Assembly: GCA_041395625.1 (NCBI GenBank)
Contig: JAWLAE010000002.1
Span: 310,001-374,000, forward strand
Reading direction: 5' to 3'
DNA: 64,000 bases
Source: CADEED01 sp041395625
GTDB taxonomy: Bacteria > Pseudomonadota > Gammaproteobacteria > Steroidobacterales > Steroidobacteraceae
The notes under the pieces are model-generated. The model saw only the letters and a program-made list of their open reading frames with translations, searched no databases and had not been told where the DNA came from. Below, one piece after another: positions 8,124 to 15,081 of the stretch. Made by a program: the position numbers and the translations under genes. The stretch's first letter is position 1, and each line of letters starts with the position of its first letter.

Positions 8124-8570
8124 ATGAAAACGAGATCCAAGGGCAAGGCCACAGCAAGCAGCCAGACCACGAAGGCACGCAAGACGACCGGCAAACGACC
8201 AAAGAGCGCACCCGAAGCGAACGCCACCGCGCCGCGGCTTGCACGCGTTGCCAAAGGCAAACGGCCGCAGTACTTCAGTGACCCGGCGATCGACAAGATC
8301 CTCTGGATCACCCTGACACTATGCGAAGAACTGTCGGTCACCCGCGATCGCCTCGACACCGTCGAGCGACTGCTGGAGAAACGGCGCGTGCTGAAGGTCA
8401 GCGACGTCGAGCACTATCGACCGGATGACAAGACCGAGGCGCTGCGCGAGCAGCGCCGTGCCGTTTACATCGACCGCGTCCTGCGGGCTGTGTCGGCAGA
8501 GCTTGAAGAACTCGCGGGGCGGGCCGAAGCGCCGCCGCTCCAAGAGGTGATCGCAGCGGTTGAGAGCTAG
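8124..8570 (+). CDS. Small uncharacterised protein paired with a methyltransferase (copy 2)
   Basis: The 148-residue protein has a lysine-rich, low-complexity N-terminal tail (about residues 1-45, many K, T, A) followed by a domain like that at 5491-5808: RPQYFSDPAIDKI, then EELSVTRDRLDTVERLLEK and a basic/acidic helix. The tail is absent from copy 1 and might contact nucleic acid or simply be disordered. No signal peptide or membrane segment is seen. Together the four genes read small-MT-MT-small, as if a two-gene unit had been duplicated. It is the last gene of this rightward run; a hairpin without a T-run follows. Function is unknown. Confidence 0.72.
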   Translation: MKTRSKGKATASSQTTKARKTTGKRPKSAPEANATAPRLARVAKGKRPQYFSDPAIDKILWITLTLCEELSVTRDRLDTVERLLEKRRVLKVSDVEHYRPDDKTEALREQRRAVYIDRVLRAVSAELEELAGRAEAPPLQEVIAAVES

Positions 8571-8613
8571 CAGACTGGTAACGAGCGTTGATGATCGAGA
8601 CGTCAGGCAACGA

Positions 8614-8630
8614 AAGGGCGCCCCGCCCTT
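8614..8630. terminator. Possible hairpin between convergent genes
   Basis: AAGGGCG at 8614-8620 and CGCCCTT at 8624-8630 form a 7-base-pair stem with a 3-base loop. It lies between the end of the methyltransferase run and the end of the cytochrome gene. No T-run follows on either strand, so intrinsic termination is doubtful. Confidence 0.25.
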
Positions 8631-8650
8631 GCCGACCACGGCCCCTCTAC

Positions 8651-8998
8651 CTAGTCGCTGCGCCCCGCCGGCATCAAGTTGGCTGGCAATGGCGGCCGCC
8701 TGCCCCAATCCGTTTCGTTGTAGTTAGTGGCCAGATACTCGAGCAGCGGGTTTTCGATCTCGGGCGGGATCTCCCACAGATTCTGGGTGCGCTGCATCCA
8801 GCGGATGAGTCCCAGCCAGTATTCCCGGTCGCCGCGCTGCGAGGTCACGAGCTTGTGTGAGTGGCAGCCACCACATTGCGCGGCCGCCAGTTCCCAGTCA
8901 GGCGCGATCTTGAGCCCGGTCTCGGGGTCGATGTTGTCGTCGGCGTGCGCGGTTGGCACGAGGACAAGTGTCAGCAGCAGCGCAGCGGCAGCGCGCAT
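8651..8998 (-). CDS. Monoheme c-type cytochrome, partner of the adjacent Mo oxidoreductase (SorB-like)
   Basis: The 115-residue precursor has a signal peptide (MRAAAALLLTLVLVPTAHA) and a single heme-binding CGGCH motif (Cys42, Cys45, His46), so it is a small periplasmic cytochrome c. A Met in NLMPAG near the C-terminus could be the sixth heme ligand. The start at 8998 shares one base with the stop of the upstream molybdoenzyme gene (TGATG), so the two are co-translated. In sulfite dehydrogenases of the SorAB type a small cytochrome takes electrons from the molybdenum subunit, and the arrangement here matches that. Assignment to sulfite specifically is inference. Confidence 0.82.
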   Translation of the reverse strand: MRAAAALLLTLVLVPTAHADDNIDPETGLKIAPDWELAAAQCGGCHSHKLVTSQRGDREYWLGLIRWMQRTQNLWEIPPEIENPLLEYLATNYNETDWGRRPPLPANLMPAGRSD

Positions 8999-10245
8999 CA
9001 CACCACCTGCACGGCGATTCGGTGGCAGGCATTGTTGAGATATCCCTTCGGGTTCCAACCCGATACCAGCATCGGCTGTGCCTGGCCCGCCGTGTCGGTG
9101 GCGCGCGCCCACACTTCGTAGTACCCGGGTTGGGAGAATTTGAGCGTGGTATCGAAATGCTGCCAGGCGAGGCGGTTCGCGGGTGCCTTGAGACGTGTCT
9201 TCTGCCAGGTGGCGCCAAAGTCGATGCTCACATCGACGCGTGTCACGGCCCGATCACCGGCCCACGCATGGCCGCGCAGCGCCATGGCTTCGGTCCGCGG
9301 CACGTGGCTGCCGGACTCGGGAAACGTGATCAGCGACTTGACGGGCATGGAGCCGATGATGCACATCTGGTCATCGGGTACCTGGGTGCCCGGTGCCACC
9401 GGCTTGCAGGGCATGCGATAGGCATCCTCGTTCATCTTCTCGCCATCGTGCACGCGGTCGCGCACTAACACCTGCTTGAGCCACTTGCCGCTGACCGACG
9501 CCGGCCAGCCGCCCATGATCATCCGCAGCGGCGCACCATGGATGGGCGGCAGCGGTGCGCCGTTCATGGCGAACGCCAGCATCGACTCGTGTTCCATTGC
9601 CTTGGCCACGGGTGCACCGCGGGAAATGGGATCCTTCTGCGGATCGCCGGAGAGGTGCGTATCGGCTCCACGGTAAGCAACATACACGGCGTTGCTGGCG
9701 ACGCCGCAACGCGTGAGGACATCGGCCAAGCGCACGCCGGTCCACTCCGGGCAAGCGATGGCGCCCGTGGTCCATTGATTGCCGCTCGTGCGAGGGCGGA
9801 ATTCGGCGCGGCCATTGCCCGCGCACTCGAGCTGCAGCTGCAGCGTGACGGGGCGAAACTGGCGTTTGAGTTCGGCGAGCGTGAAGGTCTGGGGCCTGAC
9901 GCATGACTCACCCTCGACTCGCAGTTGCCACGCGTCAGGGTCGGCCACGGGTTCGGGCGGCACACCGTTATTGCGCACGAACATGCGATTGGCGGGCGTC
10001 ACGGCATCGTCCAGCAGATGTGCAGGTGTCTCGGCATTGATCGGCCGATCGCCCAACAGCTTGAGCCCGGCCTTGCCGAGGCTCGCGAGGATGTCGCTGC
10101 CCTCCGCCAGCGCAACGACTGGCATGAGCCCGGCGGGCAGGAAGCGCGCGTACGGTACGGCCAGACCAAGCGCGCGCCAAGCAGCGGCAGCGGTGGCGGT
10201 TTGCAGGAAGCCGCGGCGGCTGCGCGCGGGGTCGTTGTTATCCAT
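8998..10245 (-). CDS. Sulfite-oxidase-family molybdenum oxidoreductase (SorA/SoxC-like), Tat-exported
   Basis: The 415-residue protein has a Tat signal (SRRGFLQ near residues 9-15 followed by an Ala-rich stretch), so it is exported folded with its molybdopterin cofactor. The segment LQLECAGNGR contains Cys141, the expected molybdenum ligand of the sulfite oxidase family. A C-terminal Ig-like dimerisation domain fits the region from about residue 290, where LRGHAWAGDRAVTRVDVSID is seen. The start was set at the ATG at 10245 because AGGAG lies 5 bases upstream and the Tat motif follows directly; longer frames have no such support. With the overlapping cytochrome gene it probably oxidises sulfite or another small substrate in the periplasm. 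SoxC-type or methionine-sulfoxide-type activity is possible. Confidence 0.85.
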   Translation of the reverse strand: MDNNDPARSRRGFLQTATAAAAWRALGLAVPYARFLPAGLMPVVALAEGSDILASLGKAGLKLLGDRPINAETPAHLLDDAVTPANRMFVRNNGVPPEPVADPDAWQLRVEGESCVRPQTFTLAELKRQFRPVTLQLQLECAGNGRAEFRPRTSGNQWTTGAIACPEWTGVRLADVLTRCGVASNAVYVAYRGADTHLSGDPQKDPISRGAPVAKAMEHESMLAFAMNGAPLPPIHGAPLRMIMGGWPASVSGKWLKQVLVRDRVHDGEKMNEDAYRMPCKPVAPGTQVPDDQMCIIGSMPVKSLITFPESGSHVPRTEAMALRGHAWAGDRAVTRVDVSIDFGATWQKTRLKAPANRLAWQHFDTTLKFSQPGYYEVWARATDTAGQAQPMLVSGWNPKGYLNNACHRIAVQVV

Positions 10246-10428
10246 CGAAGCTCCTGCAGTGCGATCGATTGTGGTGAGCGACTGATGACTGGCATGCACA
10301 CGGCCGCAGAACGCTTGCAGTCGCAGTAGGTGTGCCGTCAAGGATACCTCGCGCGTCTGGACCGGTTGCATCGCGGGTTTGCTTGCCGACGTATGCCGAG
10401 CGCGATCGGGAGACGCTGAGTAAGGTGT

Positions 10429-10842
10429 TCACGACTTCGCGCTCCGCAGTCTTCGAACCAGCAGAAACGCAGTCCACCATGCCGCGATGTAGATCCCAAA
10501 ATGCCATAGTGGCAGCAGCATAAACGCCCAGGCTTGCGCCTCCGACGGGCGTGCTGCCACGATCGATTCCCAATAGAAGGCCAGATCTGTGGCCGCGATT
10601 GCGGCGACTGATACGAACACGGCAGCTTGATGTTGCGTCCGAAGTGCGATCCATAAGCACACGAGGTAAGGTAGCAGTCGCCACAATGAAAGTCCGGCAA
10701 GGATGGCCGCGAAGCCCCAAGCCGAGGCGACGCCGACGGCCTCGGAAATCAATACTGGACGCAACTGTAGCCAAAGTACGGTCGCCACGTTCCCCACGCA
10801 CGCGAGCACTATGATCGAGACATTGGTCGTGCGGGTAACCAT
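10429..10842 (-). CDS. Small hypothetical membrane protein
   Basis: The 137-residue product has about four hydrophobic segments (VSIIVLACVGNVATVLWL, the WGFAAILAGL region, AAVFVSVAAIAATDLAFYW and the MLLPLWHFGIYIAAWW region), so it is an inner-membrane protein. No family is recognised. The ATG at 10842 starts just before the first hydrophobic segment; the open frame continues upstream through a palindrome and a terminator, and that part cannot be coding. The gene stands alone between the molybdoenzyme promoter and the palindrome at 10865-10896. Base composition looks slightly less GC-rich than its neighbours, so it may be a recent arrival (weak inference). Confidence 0.5.
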   Translation of the reverse strand: MVTRTTNVSIIVLACVGNVATVLWLQLRPVLISEAVGVASAWGFAAILAGLSLWRLLPYLVCLWIALRTQHQAAVFVSVAAIAATDLAFYWESIVAARPSEAQAWAFMLLPLWHFGIYIAAWWTAFLLVRRLRSAKS

Positions 10843-10864
10843 GATCAACCAAGTGTAAGCTGCG

Positions 10865-10896
10865 GGTGTGCAGTCGGGGGTCCCTGACTGCACACC
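10865..10896. repeat. Near-perfect 32-bp palindrome (REP-like?)
   Basis: GGTGTGCAGTC at 10865-10875 is exactly complementary to GACTGCACACC at 10886-10896, and the inner bases pair almost completely. The element lies between the orphan membrane gene and the terminator of the TPR gene. It has no T-run and looks like a repetitive extragenic palindrome or protein-binding site. No second copy was found in this window. Confidence 0.6.
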
Positions 10897-10936
10897 GACA
10901 GGTAGCAGTATCCAGTCTCGCAGGCTCGCGCAACAA

Positions 10937-10964
10937 AAAAGGCCGGGACAATGCCCGGCCTTTT
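10937..10964 (-). terminator. Rho-independent terminator of the tonB-exbBD-TPR cluster
   Basis: AAAAGGCCGGG at 10937-10947 pairs with CCCGGCCTTTT ending at 10964. Read leftward, the stem is followed by a run of six T residues, as expected for termination of the leftward TPR gene ending at 10988. The A/T flanks make it potentially bidirectional. Confidence 0.9.
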
Positions 10965-10987
10965 CGCGATCCAGTGCTGCTGCCGGG

Positions 10988-12241
10988 TCAGATGCTCGCT
11001 GCGTGCAGGCGCCAGAGCGACGCCAGCCGGCTGAGCTTCGGGTCCGCCTTGACCTCGGCAAAGGCCTTCTTGGCCGCATCCTTGTTGCCCGCCTTGAGAT
11101 TGGCGACGCCCAACATCAACTTAGCCTCATCGAGGTTCTTGACGTCGCCCTTGGCAAGGCCCCGTTCGATGGCTGCGATGGCCTCGGCGTTCATGCCGTA
11201 GCTCATGTACGCGTAGCCAAGCCGCACGTCCGCATCGCCTGCCTTGTTGGCCGAAGCTGTCTTCGCCTGGCTCGCCAAGGTGCCGCGGTCGTCATTCGCC
11301 TGCTTCTTGGCAGAATCCAGCAAGCGCTGCGCGCGGTCAATCTCCCGCTGTTCCGTGAACAGCTTCTTGCTCATTGCAGTCTCCAACACAGACTGTGCTT
11401 CGCCGGGCAGCCCCTGCTCGATCGCGAGCTGTGCCATCTCGACGTAATCGTCACCGCTGCGGATGGCGTCCACTTCCTGCGCCAACCGGAATACGTTGAG
11501 CGTCTGGCGTTCGCTATTGCCACGATCACGCATCATGGTCGTGACGAGGTTTTGCCAGTACTCGGTTTTCGGGTAGTACGTAACCAGCTTCTCCAGCGAA
11601 TTGCTCGTGCAGTCGCTGTCGTCCAGCTTGATACAGGAACTCAGCATCAATTGCAGCGACTGCTCCTTGGGAGTCTGGCCGCGCTTCTGCTGCGCCGTGA
11701 CCCAGTCATTGACGAACTTGTACGTGCCCTTGTAATCGTTGGTAACGTACTTGGCCTGCGCGACGAGTGTGTAGATGTCCTCATCTGCCCAGCCATTGCT
11801 GATGGCACGTTGCCCGTACTCGACCGCCTTGGAGTAGTTCTTGGTCTGATAGTTGAGCTGCGAGAGCGCCTTGACGCGCGTACCAACTTCGCCGGATGCC
11901 AGGAATCCTGAGTTCAAGCCAGCTTCCAGCTCCCGTGCCGCCTCGGCGTAGTTGCCCTTGCGAACATACGCAAAGCCCTGGAATTCATTGATCATGTGCT
12001 GATCGAACGGCGTCTTGCCAGACTTGCTGCTGGCCTCGCTCAATTTCGCCAGCGCGGTGTCCCACTGCTTCGCATTGAGTGCATCCTGAGCGGCCTTCAT
12101 TTCTTTGGCAACCGCTTTGCTGATGGTCGGTCCCTTGGCCTTCTGGGCGTAAACCGGAGCGCTGGCGATGCTGCCGGCCAGGACGAGTGCGGCCATCGCA
12201 AAGGCGGTGACCAGTCGGGGCGAGATCTTCCTCAAGCTCAT
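10988..12241 (-). CDS. Exported TPR-repeat protein of the TonB/ExbBD cluster
   Basis: The 417-residue precursor begins with a signal peptide (MSLRKISPRLVTAFAMAALV, cleavage probably after APVYA) and is otherwise helical with tetratricopeptide-like repeats, for example YAEAARELEAGL, YSKAVEYGQRAISNG and MNAEAIAAIERGLAKG. Periplasmic TPR proteins accompany tonB-exbB-exbD clusters in several gammaproteobacteria and are needed for energy transfer in the Vibrio TonB2 system (TtpC is the TPR-containing example). This one lies after tonB-exbB-exbD-exbD in the same direction, 187 bases from the last exbD, and is followed by a strong terminator. The role in TonB-dependent transport is inferred from context. 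Confidence 0.75.
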   Translation of the reverse strand: MSLRKISPRLVTAFAMAALVLAGSIASAPVYAQKAKGPTISKAVAKEMKAAQDALNAKQWDTALAKLSEASSKSGKTPFDQHMINEFQGFAYVRKGNYAEAARELEAGLNSGFLASGEVGTRVKALSQLNYQTKNYSKAVEYGQRAISNGWADEDIYTLVAQAKYVTNDYKGTYKFVNDWVTAQQKRGQTPKEQSLQLMLSSCIKLDDSDCTSNSLEKLVTYYPKTEYWQNLVTTMMRDRGNSERQTLNVFRLAQEVDAIRSGDDYVEMAQLAIEQGLPGEAQSVLETAMSKKLFTEQREIDRAQRLLDSAKKQANDDRGTLASQAKTASANKAGDADVRLGYAYMSYGMNAEAIAAIERGLAKGDVKNLDEAKLMLGVANLKAGNKDAAKKAFAEVKADPKLSRLASLWRLHAASI

Positions 12242-12428
12242 GGCGATTCCTCAAACAACGAAACTGTCGGTGCTGAACAGGATACGGCAGATAACCCGAA
12301 CCCAGCCTGAAGGGCGAGGCTAGCGGCAAAAACTGCCTTGCATCAGTAATATACGAGACAGCCCGGGCGGAAAAGGTTGCGCCGGGCGATCACAAACAAA
12401 TAGGTCAACAGACCCCAGGAAACCGAGA

Positions 12429-12857
12429 CTAATCCCGGAACTCTGCGGTATTGACGAAGCCCATCTTCTGCATGCCACGGCGCTGAGCGGCCGCCAGCAC
12501 GAGCGCAACGGTCTCGTACTTGGCACGCCGGTCCGGGCGCAGATGCAATTCAGGTTGCACAGGCTTCTGAGCCTCCTGCGCAAAGTAGCTCTCCAGCTGT
12601 GGGATACCGCTGACCACCGTGCCGTTCCAGACGATCGTACCGTCGAAGTCGATCTCCAGATCCACCACCTCCGGTCTCGAATCCGGGGGCGGCGCGTCGG
12701 TGGGACGCGGCATGTCGAGCTTGGTGCCGTGCGTCATGATGGGGATCGTGATGATCAGCATGATCAGCAGCACCAGCAACACGTCGATCAATGGCGTGGT
12801 GTTCATCTCCACCATCGGCTCGTCTGAACCACCACCCGAGCCTACACTCATGCCCAT
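12429..12857 (-). CDS. exbD: ExbD/TolR family biopolymer transport protein (second copy)
   Basis: The 142-residue protein has one N-terminal membrane segment with the essential Asp in TPLIDVLLVLLIMLIITIP and a periplasmic domain ending in HLRPDRRAKYETVALVLAAAQ, the usual ExbD/TolR layout. ExbD couples the proton motive force, through the ExbB channel, to TonB. It is the second of two exbD genes in tandem, 12 bases downstream of the first. The two differ clearly in sequence, so they are probably not redundant. It ends a compact tonB-exbB-exbD-exbD series. Confidence 0.9.
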   Translation of the reverse strand: MGMSVGSGGGSDEPMVEMNTTPLIDVLLVLLIMLIITIPIMTHGTKLDMPRPTDAPPPDSRPEVVDLEIDFDGTIVWNGTVVSGIPQLESYFAQEAQKPVQPELHLRPDRRAKYETVALVLAAAQRRGMQKMGFVNTAEFRD

Positions 12858-12869
12858 AGCAATAACCCC

Positions 12870-13313
12870 TTAGCGGAAGCCGCGGACGCCACGGTCCGGC
12901 TCGGTGACGAAGGACACCTTGACGATACCGCCACGCTGGATGTTGTAGATCACGCGACCTACATCCTCCCAGCGCGTCTGCTTGTCGGCACGGATGTGAA
13001 TCTCGGGCTGCGGCTGGACGACCGCAGCAGCCTTGATCTTGTCGAGCAACGCGGTCTTGTCGCCTATCCTACCGTCGTTCCAGTAGACGTTTCCCGCCGC
13101 ATCGACTGCCACCGTGATGTTCTCCGGCTTGGTCACTGTTGGAATATTCACCGCCTTGGGCAGCTCGACCTTGACCGTCTTGGTGATCACCGGGACGGTG
13201 ATCAGGAAGATGATCAACAGCACCAACATGACGTCGACCAGCGGCGTCGTGTTGATGGCCGACATGGTTTGCTCTTCGCCGTCGTCGGACGAGGAGCCTA
13301 CGTTCATACCCAT
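12870..13313 (-). CDS. exbD: ExbD/TolR family biopolymer transport protein (first copy)
   Basis: The 147-residue protein has the family signature MSAINTTPLVDVMLVLLIIF with the conserved Asp in the single membrane helix, and a periplasmic domain with the HIRADKQTRWEDVGRVIYNIQ segment. It follows exbB by about 41 bases and precedes the second exbD. Paired exbD genes next to tonB and exbB are known from Xanthomonas, where the second copy is needed in some conditions but not for iron uptake. Which copy works with this TonB cannot be told from sequence. Confidence 0.9.
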   Translation of the reverse strand: MGMNVGSSSDDGEEQTMSAINTTPLVDVMLVLLIIFLITVPVITKTVKVELPKAVNIPTVTKPENITVAVDAAGNVYWNDGRIGDKTALLDKIKAAAVVQPQPEIHIRADKQTRWEDVGRVIYNIQRGGIVKVSFVTEPDRGVRGFR

Positions 13314-13354
13314 GACTTGCTTCCTTCAGTTGCCAATGGCGCCGGCAGACAAGC

Positions 13355-14074
13355 TTACTTCTTGATCGCAGCAGCAGGCGCTGCCGGGTTGCCCGTGGCA
13401 ACGCGCGAGCCGCTCACCAGATAGGCATGCAGATCCGAGGTGAAGTTCCTGAGACCTTCGACGCAGCTCTTGTTGCGGCGGATCAGCCAGTTGTAACCCA
13501 GCACCGCTGGCACCGCGACGAACAGGCCGATTGCTGTCATGATCAGCGCCTCACCCACAGGCCCCGCGACCTTGTCGATGCTGGCCTGACCGCTGACGCC
13601 GATGGCGACGAGCGCGTGATAGATACCCCATACCGTACCGAACAGACCGACGAACGGCGCAGTCGAGCCGACGCTCGCCAGGAACGATAGACCACCGGTC
13701 AGCTTGTGATTGATGGCATCCATCGAGCGCTGCAGCGTCATCATGATCCACTCGTGCAGATCGATGCGATCCGTCAAGCGACCATCGTGGTGCGACACGG
13801 CACGCAGACCATCTTCGGCGATCGAGCGGAAATCGTCACCCTTTGGCAGCCGCTCGACCGCTTCTTTGACGGATCCCGAGGTCCAAAAGTTCTTGCCGAC
13901 GTTGATCGCTGACTTGGTGAGACGTCGCTGGTCCCACAGCTTGGTCAGAATGATGTACCAGGAGGCGAGCGACATCAGCACGAGAATGATCAGCGTGCCT
14001 CGCGCGACGAAGTCGCCCTGCTGCCATAGGGCCTCGAGCCCATACGGATTTTCGACGGTAATAGCGTTGTCCAT
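13355..14074 (-). CDS. exbB: ExbB/TolQ/MotA family proton channel protein
   Basis: The 239-residue protein has three membrane segments: LIILVLMSLASWYIILTKL near residue 30, then FLASVGSTAPFVGLFGTVWG and EALIMTAIGLFVAVPAVLGY. The last two contain the conserved Thr/Gly-rich MotA/TolQ/ExbB motif. ExbB forms the pentameric inner-membrane ring that conducts protons with ExbD. It lies 63 bases after tonB in the same direction. The C-terminal tail is Ala/Pro-rich and ends with two Lys. Confidence 0.92.
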   Translation of the reverse strand: MDNAITVENPYGLEALWQQGDFVARGTLIILVLMSLASWYIILTKLWDQRRLTKSAINVGKNFWTSGSVKEAVERLPKGDDFRSIAEDGLRAVSHHDGRLTDRIDLHEWIMMTLQRSMDAINHKLTGGLSFLASVGSTAPFVGLFGTVWGIYHALVAIGVSGQASIDKVAGPVGEALIMTAIGLFVAVPAVLGYNWLIRRNKSCVEGLRNFTSDLHAYLVSGSRVATGNPAAPAAAIKK

Positions 14075-14137
14075 GGAAGTCCTCGACTGTGAATGCTAAT
14101 GAAGGGCAGACGACCGCCCCTCTCCCAAAAAAACCTG

Positions 14138-14782
14138 TCAATCGGTCAACTTGAAACGAACATTGAACTGGTTGCAGCTTTCAGCCGGTGCGCCATCGAC
14201 CGTGCCGGCACTCCAGCGCGCGCGGCTCGCCCACTTGACCGCAGCTTCATCCAGCTTGTCGAAACCAGAAGATTTCGTGACCGTGGGGTTGCCGGTGGTA
14301 CGGCCGCCGGTGTCCACGCAGGCGCGCACGGTCACCACCCCTTCTTCACCATTGCGACGACTGCTCGGCGGATAGTAGTCAGCGGTCGACGGCGAACGAC
14401 GAACGTCCAGTTTGGGCGCGACTCGCACCGGCTCTCGTACGACTGGTGGCGGCGGCGGCGGACGCGGCGGCACGGGTTTGTCGGTGACGTCGGTGATAGC
14501 GGTGCTGGTCGACGTTTCCATCGGCAGGTCGATAGCGATATCGGGCGGCGGCACCTCGACCGGTGGTCGCTCCATCTCGGGCGGCGGTGGCGGCGGCGGC
14601 TCGTCCTTTGTCTGTATGTCTTCGATCAACGCCGTCTCGATTGGCTGGGTGATCACCTGCACGATGTTCTTGGCCAAACCACTCACCAGGGCCCAGCCGA
14701 GCAAGAAATGCAAGCCGACGATGATGAACAGCACAAGCGAACGGCTCGTGAAGTAATTCGTTTGTTGTGCGTAAGCAGCCAT
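14138..14782 (-). CDS. tonB: TonB family energy transducer
   Basis: The 214-residue protein has a single N-terminal membrane anchor (SLVLFIIVGLHFLLGWALV), a proline-rich spacer from about residue 55 to 120 (runs of seven and six Pro) and a C-terminal TonB domain (GEEGVVTVRACVDTGGRTTG, then the FDKLDEAAVKWASRARWSAG region). It spans the periplasm and transmits energy from ExbB/ExbD to outer-membrane receptors. It is the first gene of the leftward tonB-exbB-exbD-exbD series. The His in the anchor helix (GLHFLLGW) matches the functionally important His of TonB. Confidence 0.92.
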   Translation of the reverse strand: MAAYAQQTNYFTSRSLVLFIIVGLHFLLGWALVSGLAKNIVQVITQPIETALIEDIQTKDEPPPPPPPEMERPPVEVPPPDIAIDLPMETSTSTAITDVTDKPVPPRPPPPPPVVREPVRVAPKLDVRRSPSTADYYPPSSRRNGEEGVVTVRACVDTGGRTTGNPTVTKSSGFDKLDEAAVKWASRARWSAGTVDGAPAESCNQFNVRFKLTD

Positions 14783-15081
14783 TGTGTCTCGAGGTCTTAG
14801 TTAATCGAAACCAAATAGGACGGTGCGGAAAATCTGCGGCGCAACTTAAGCTATGTTCGCTCAACTGCGCAACACATTCTCGTTGCTGGCCGTCCTATCC
14901 CCCGCCATCACACATGTCGATGCGATGACTTCAATTGCTTTAACGTTCGAGCCCAGCCCCGGGGTCTCAAACTGAATTCGTTTCCCTGAACATCGACCCG
15001 AACTGCAGCGCTGCTGGCCCGAGCCATGATTTTCAGAACTGTAACCGTATGCCGCGTGCCTGACAACCAGCACGTGCAACG
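14783..15081. other. Intergenic region upstream of tonB
   Basis: This 299-base gap between the end of ilvD and the start of tonB should contain the tonB promoter, but no convincing -35/-10 pair or Fur-box-like palindrome is visible. Open frames in it lack ribosome sites and family features and are not called. Confidence 0.5.
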
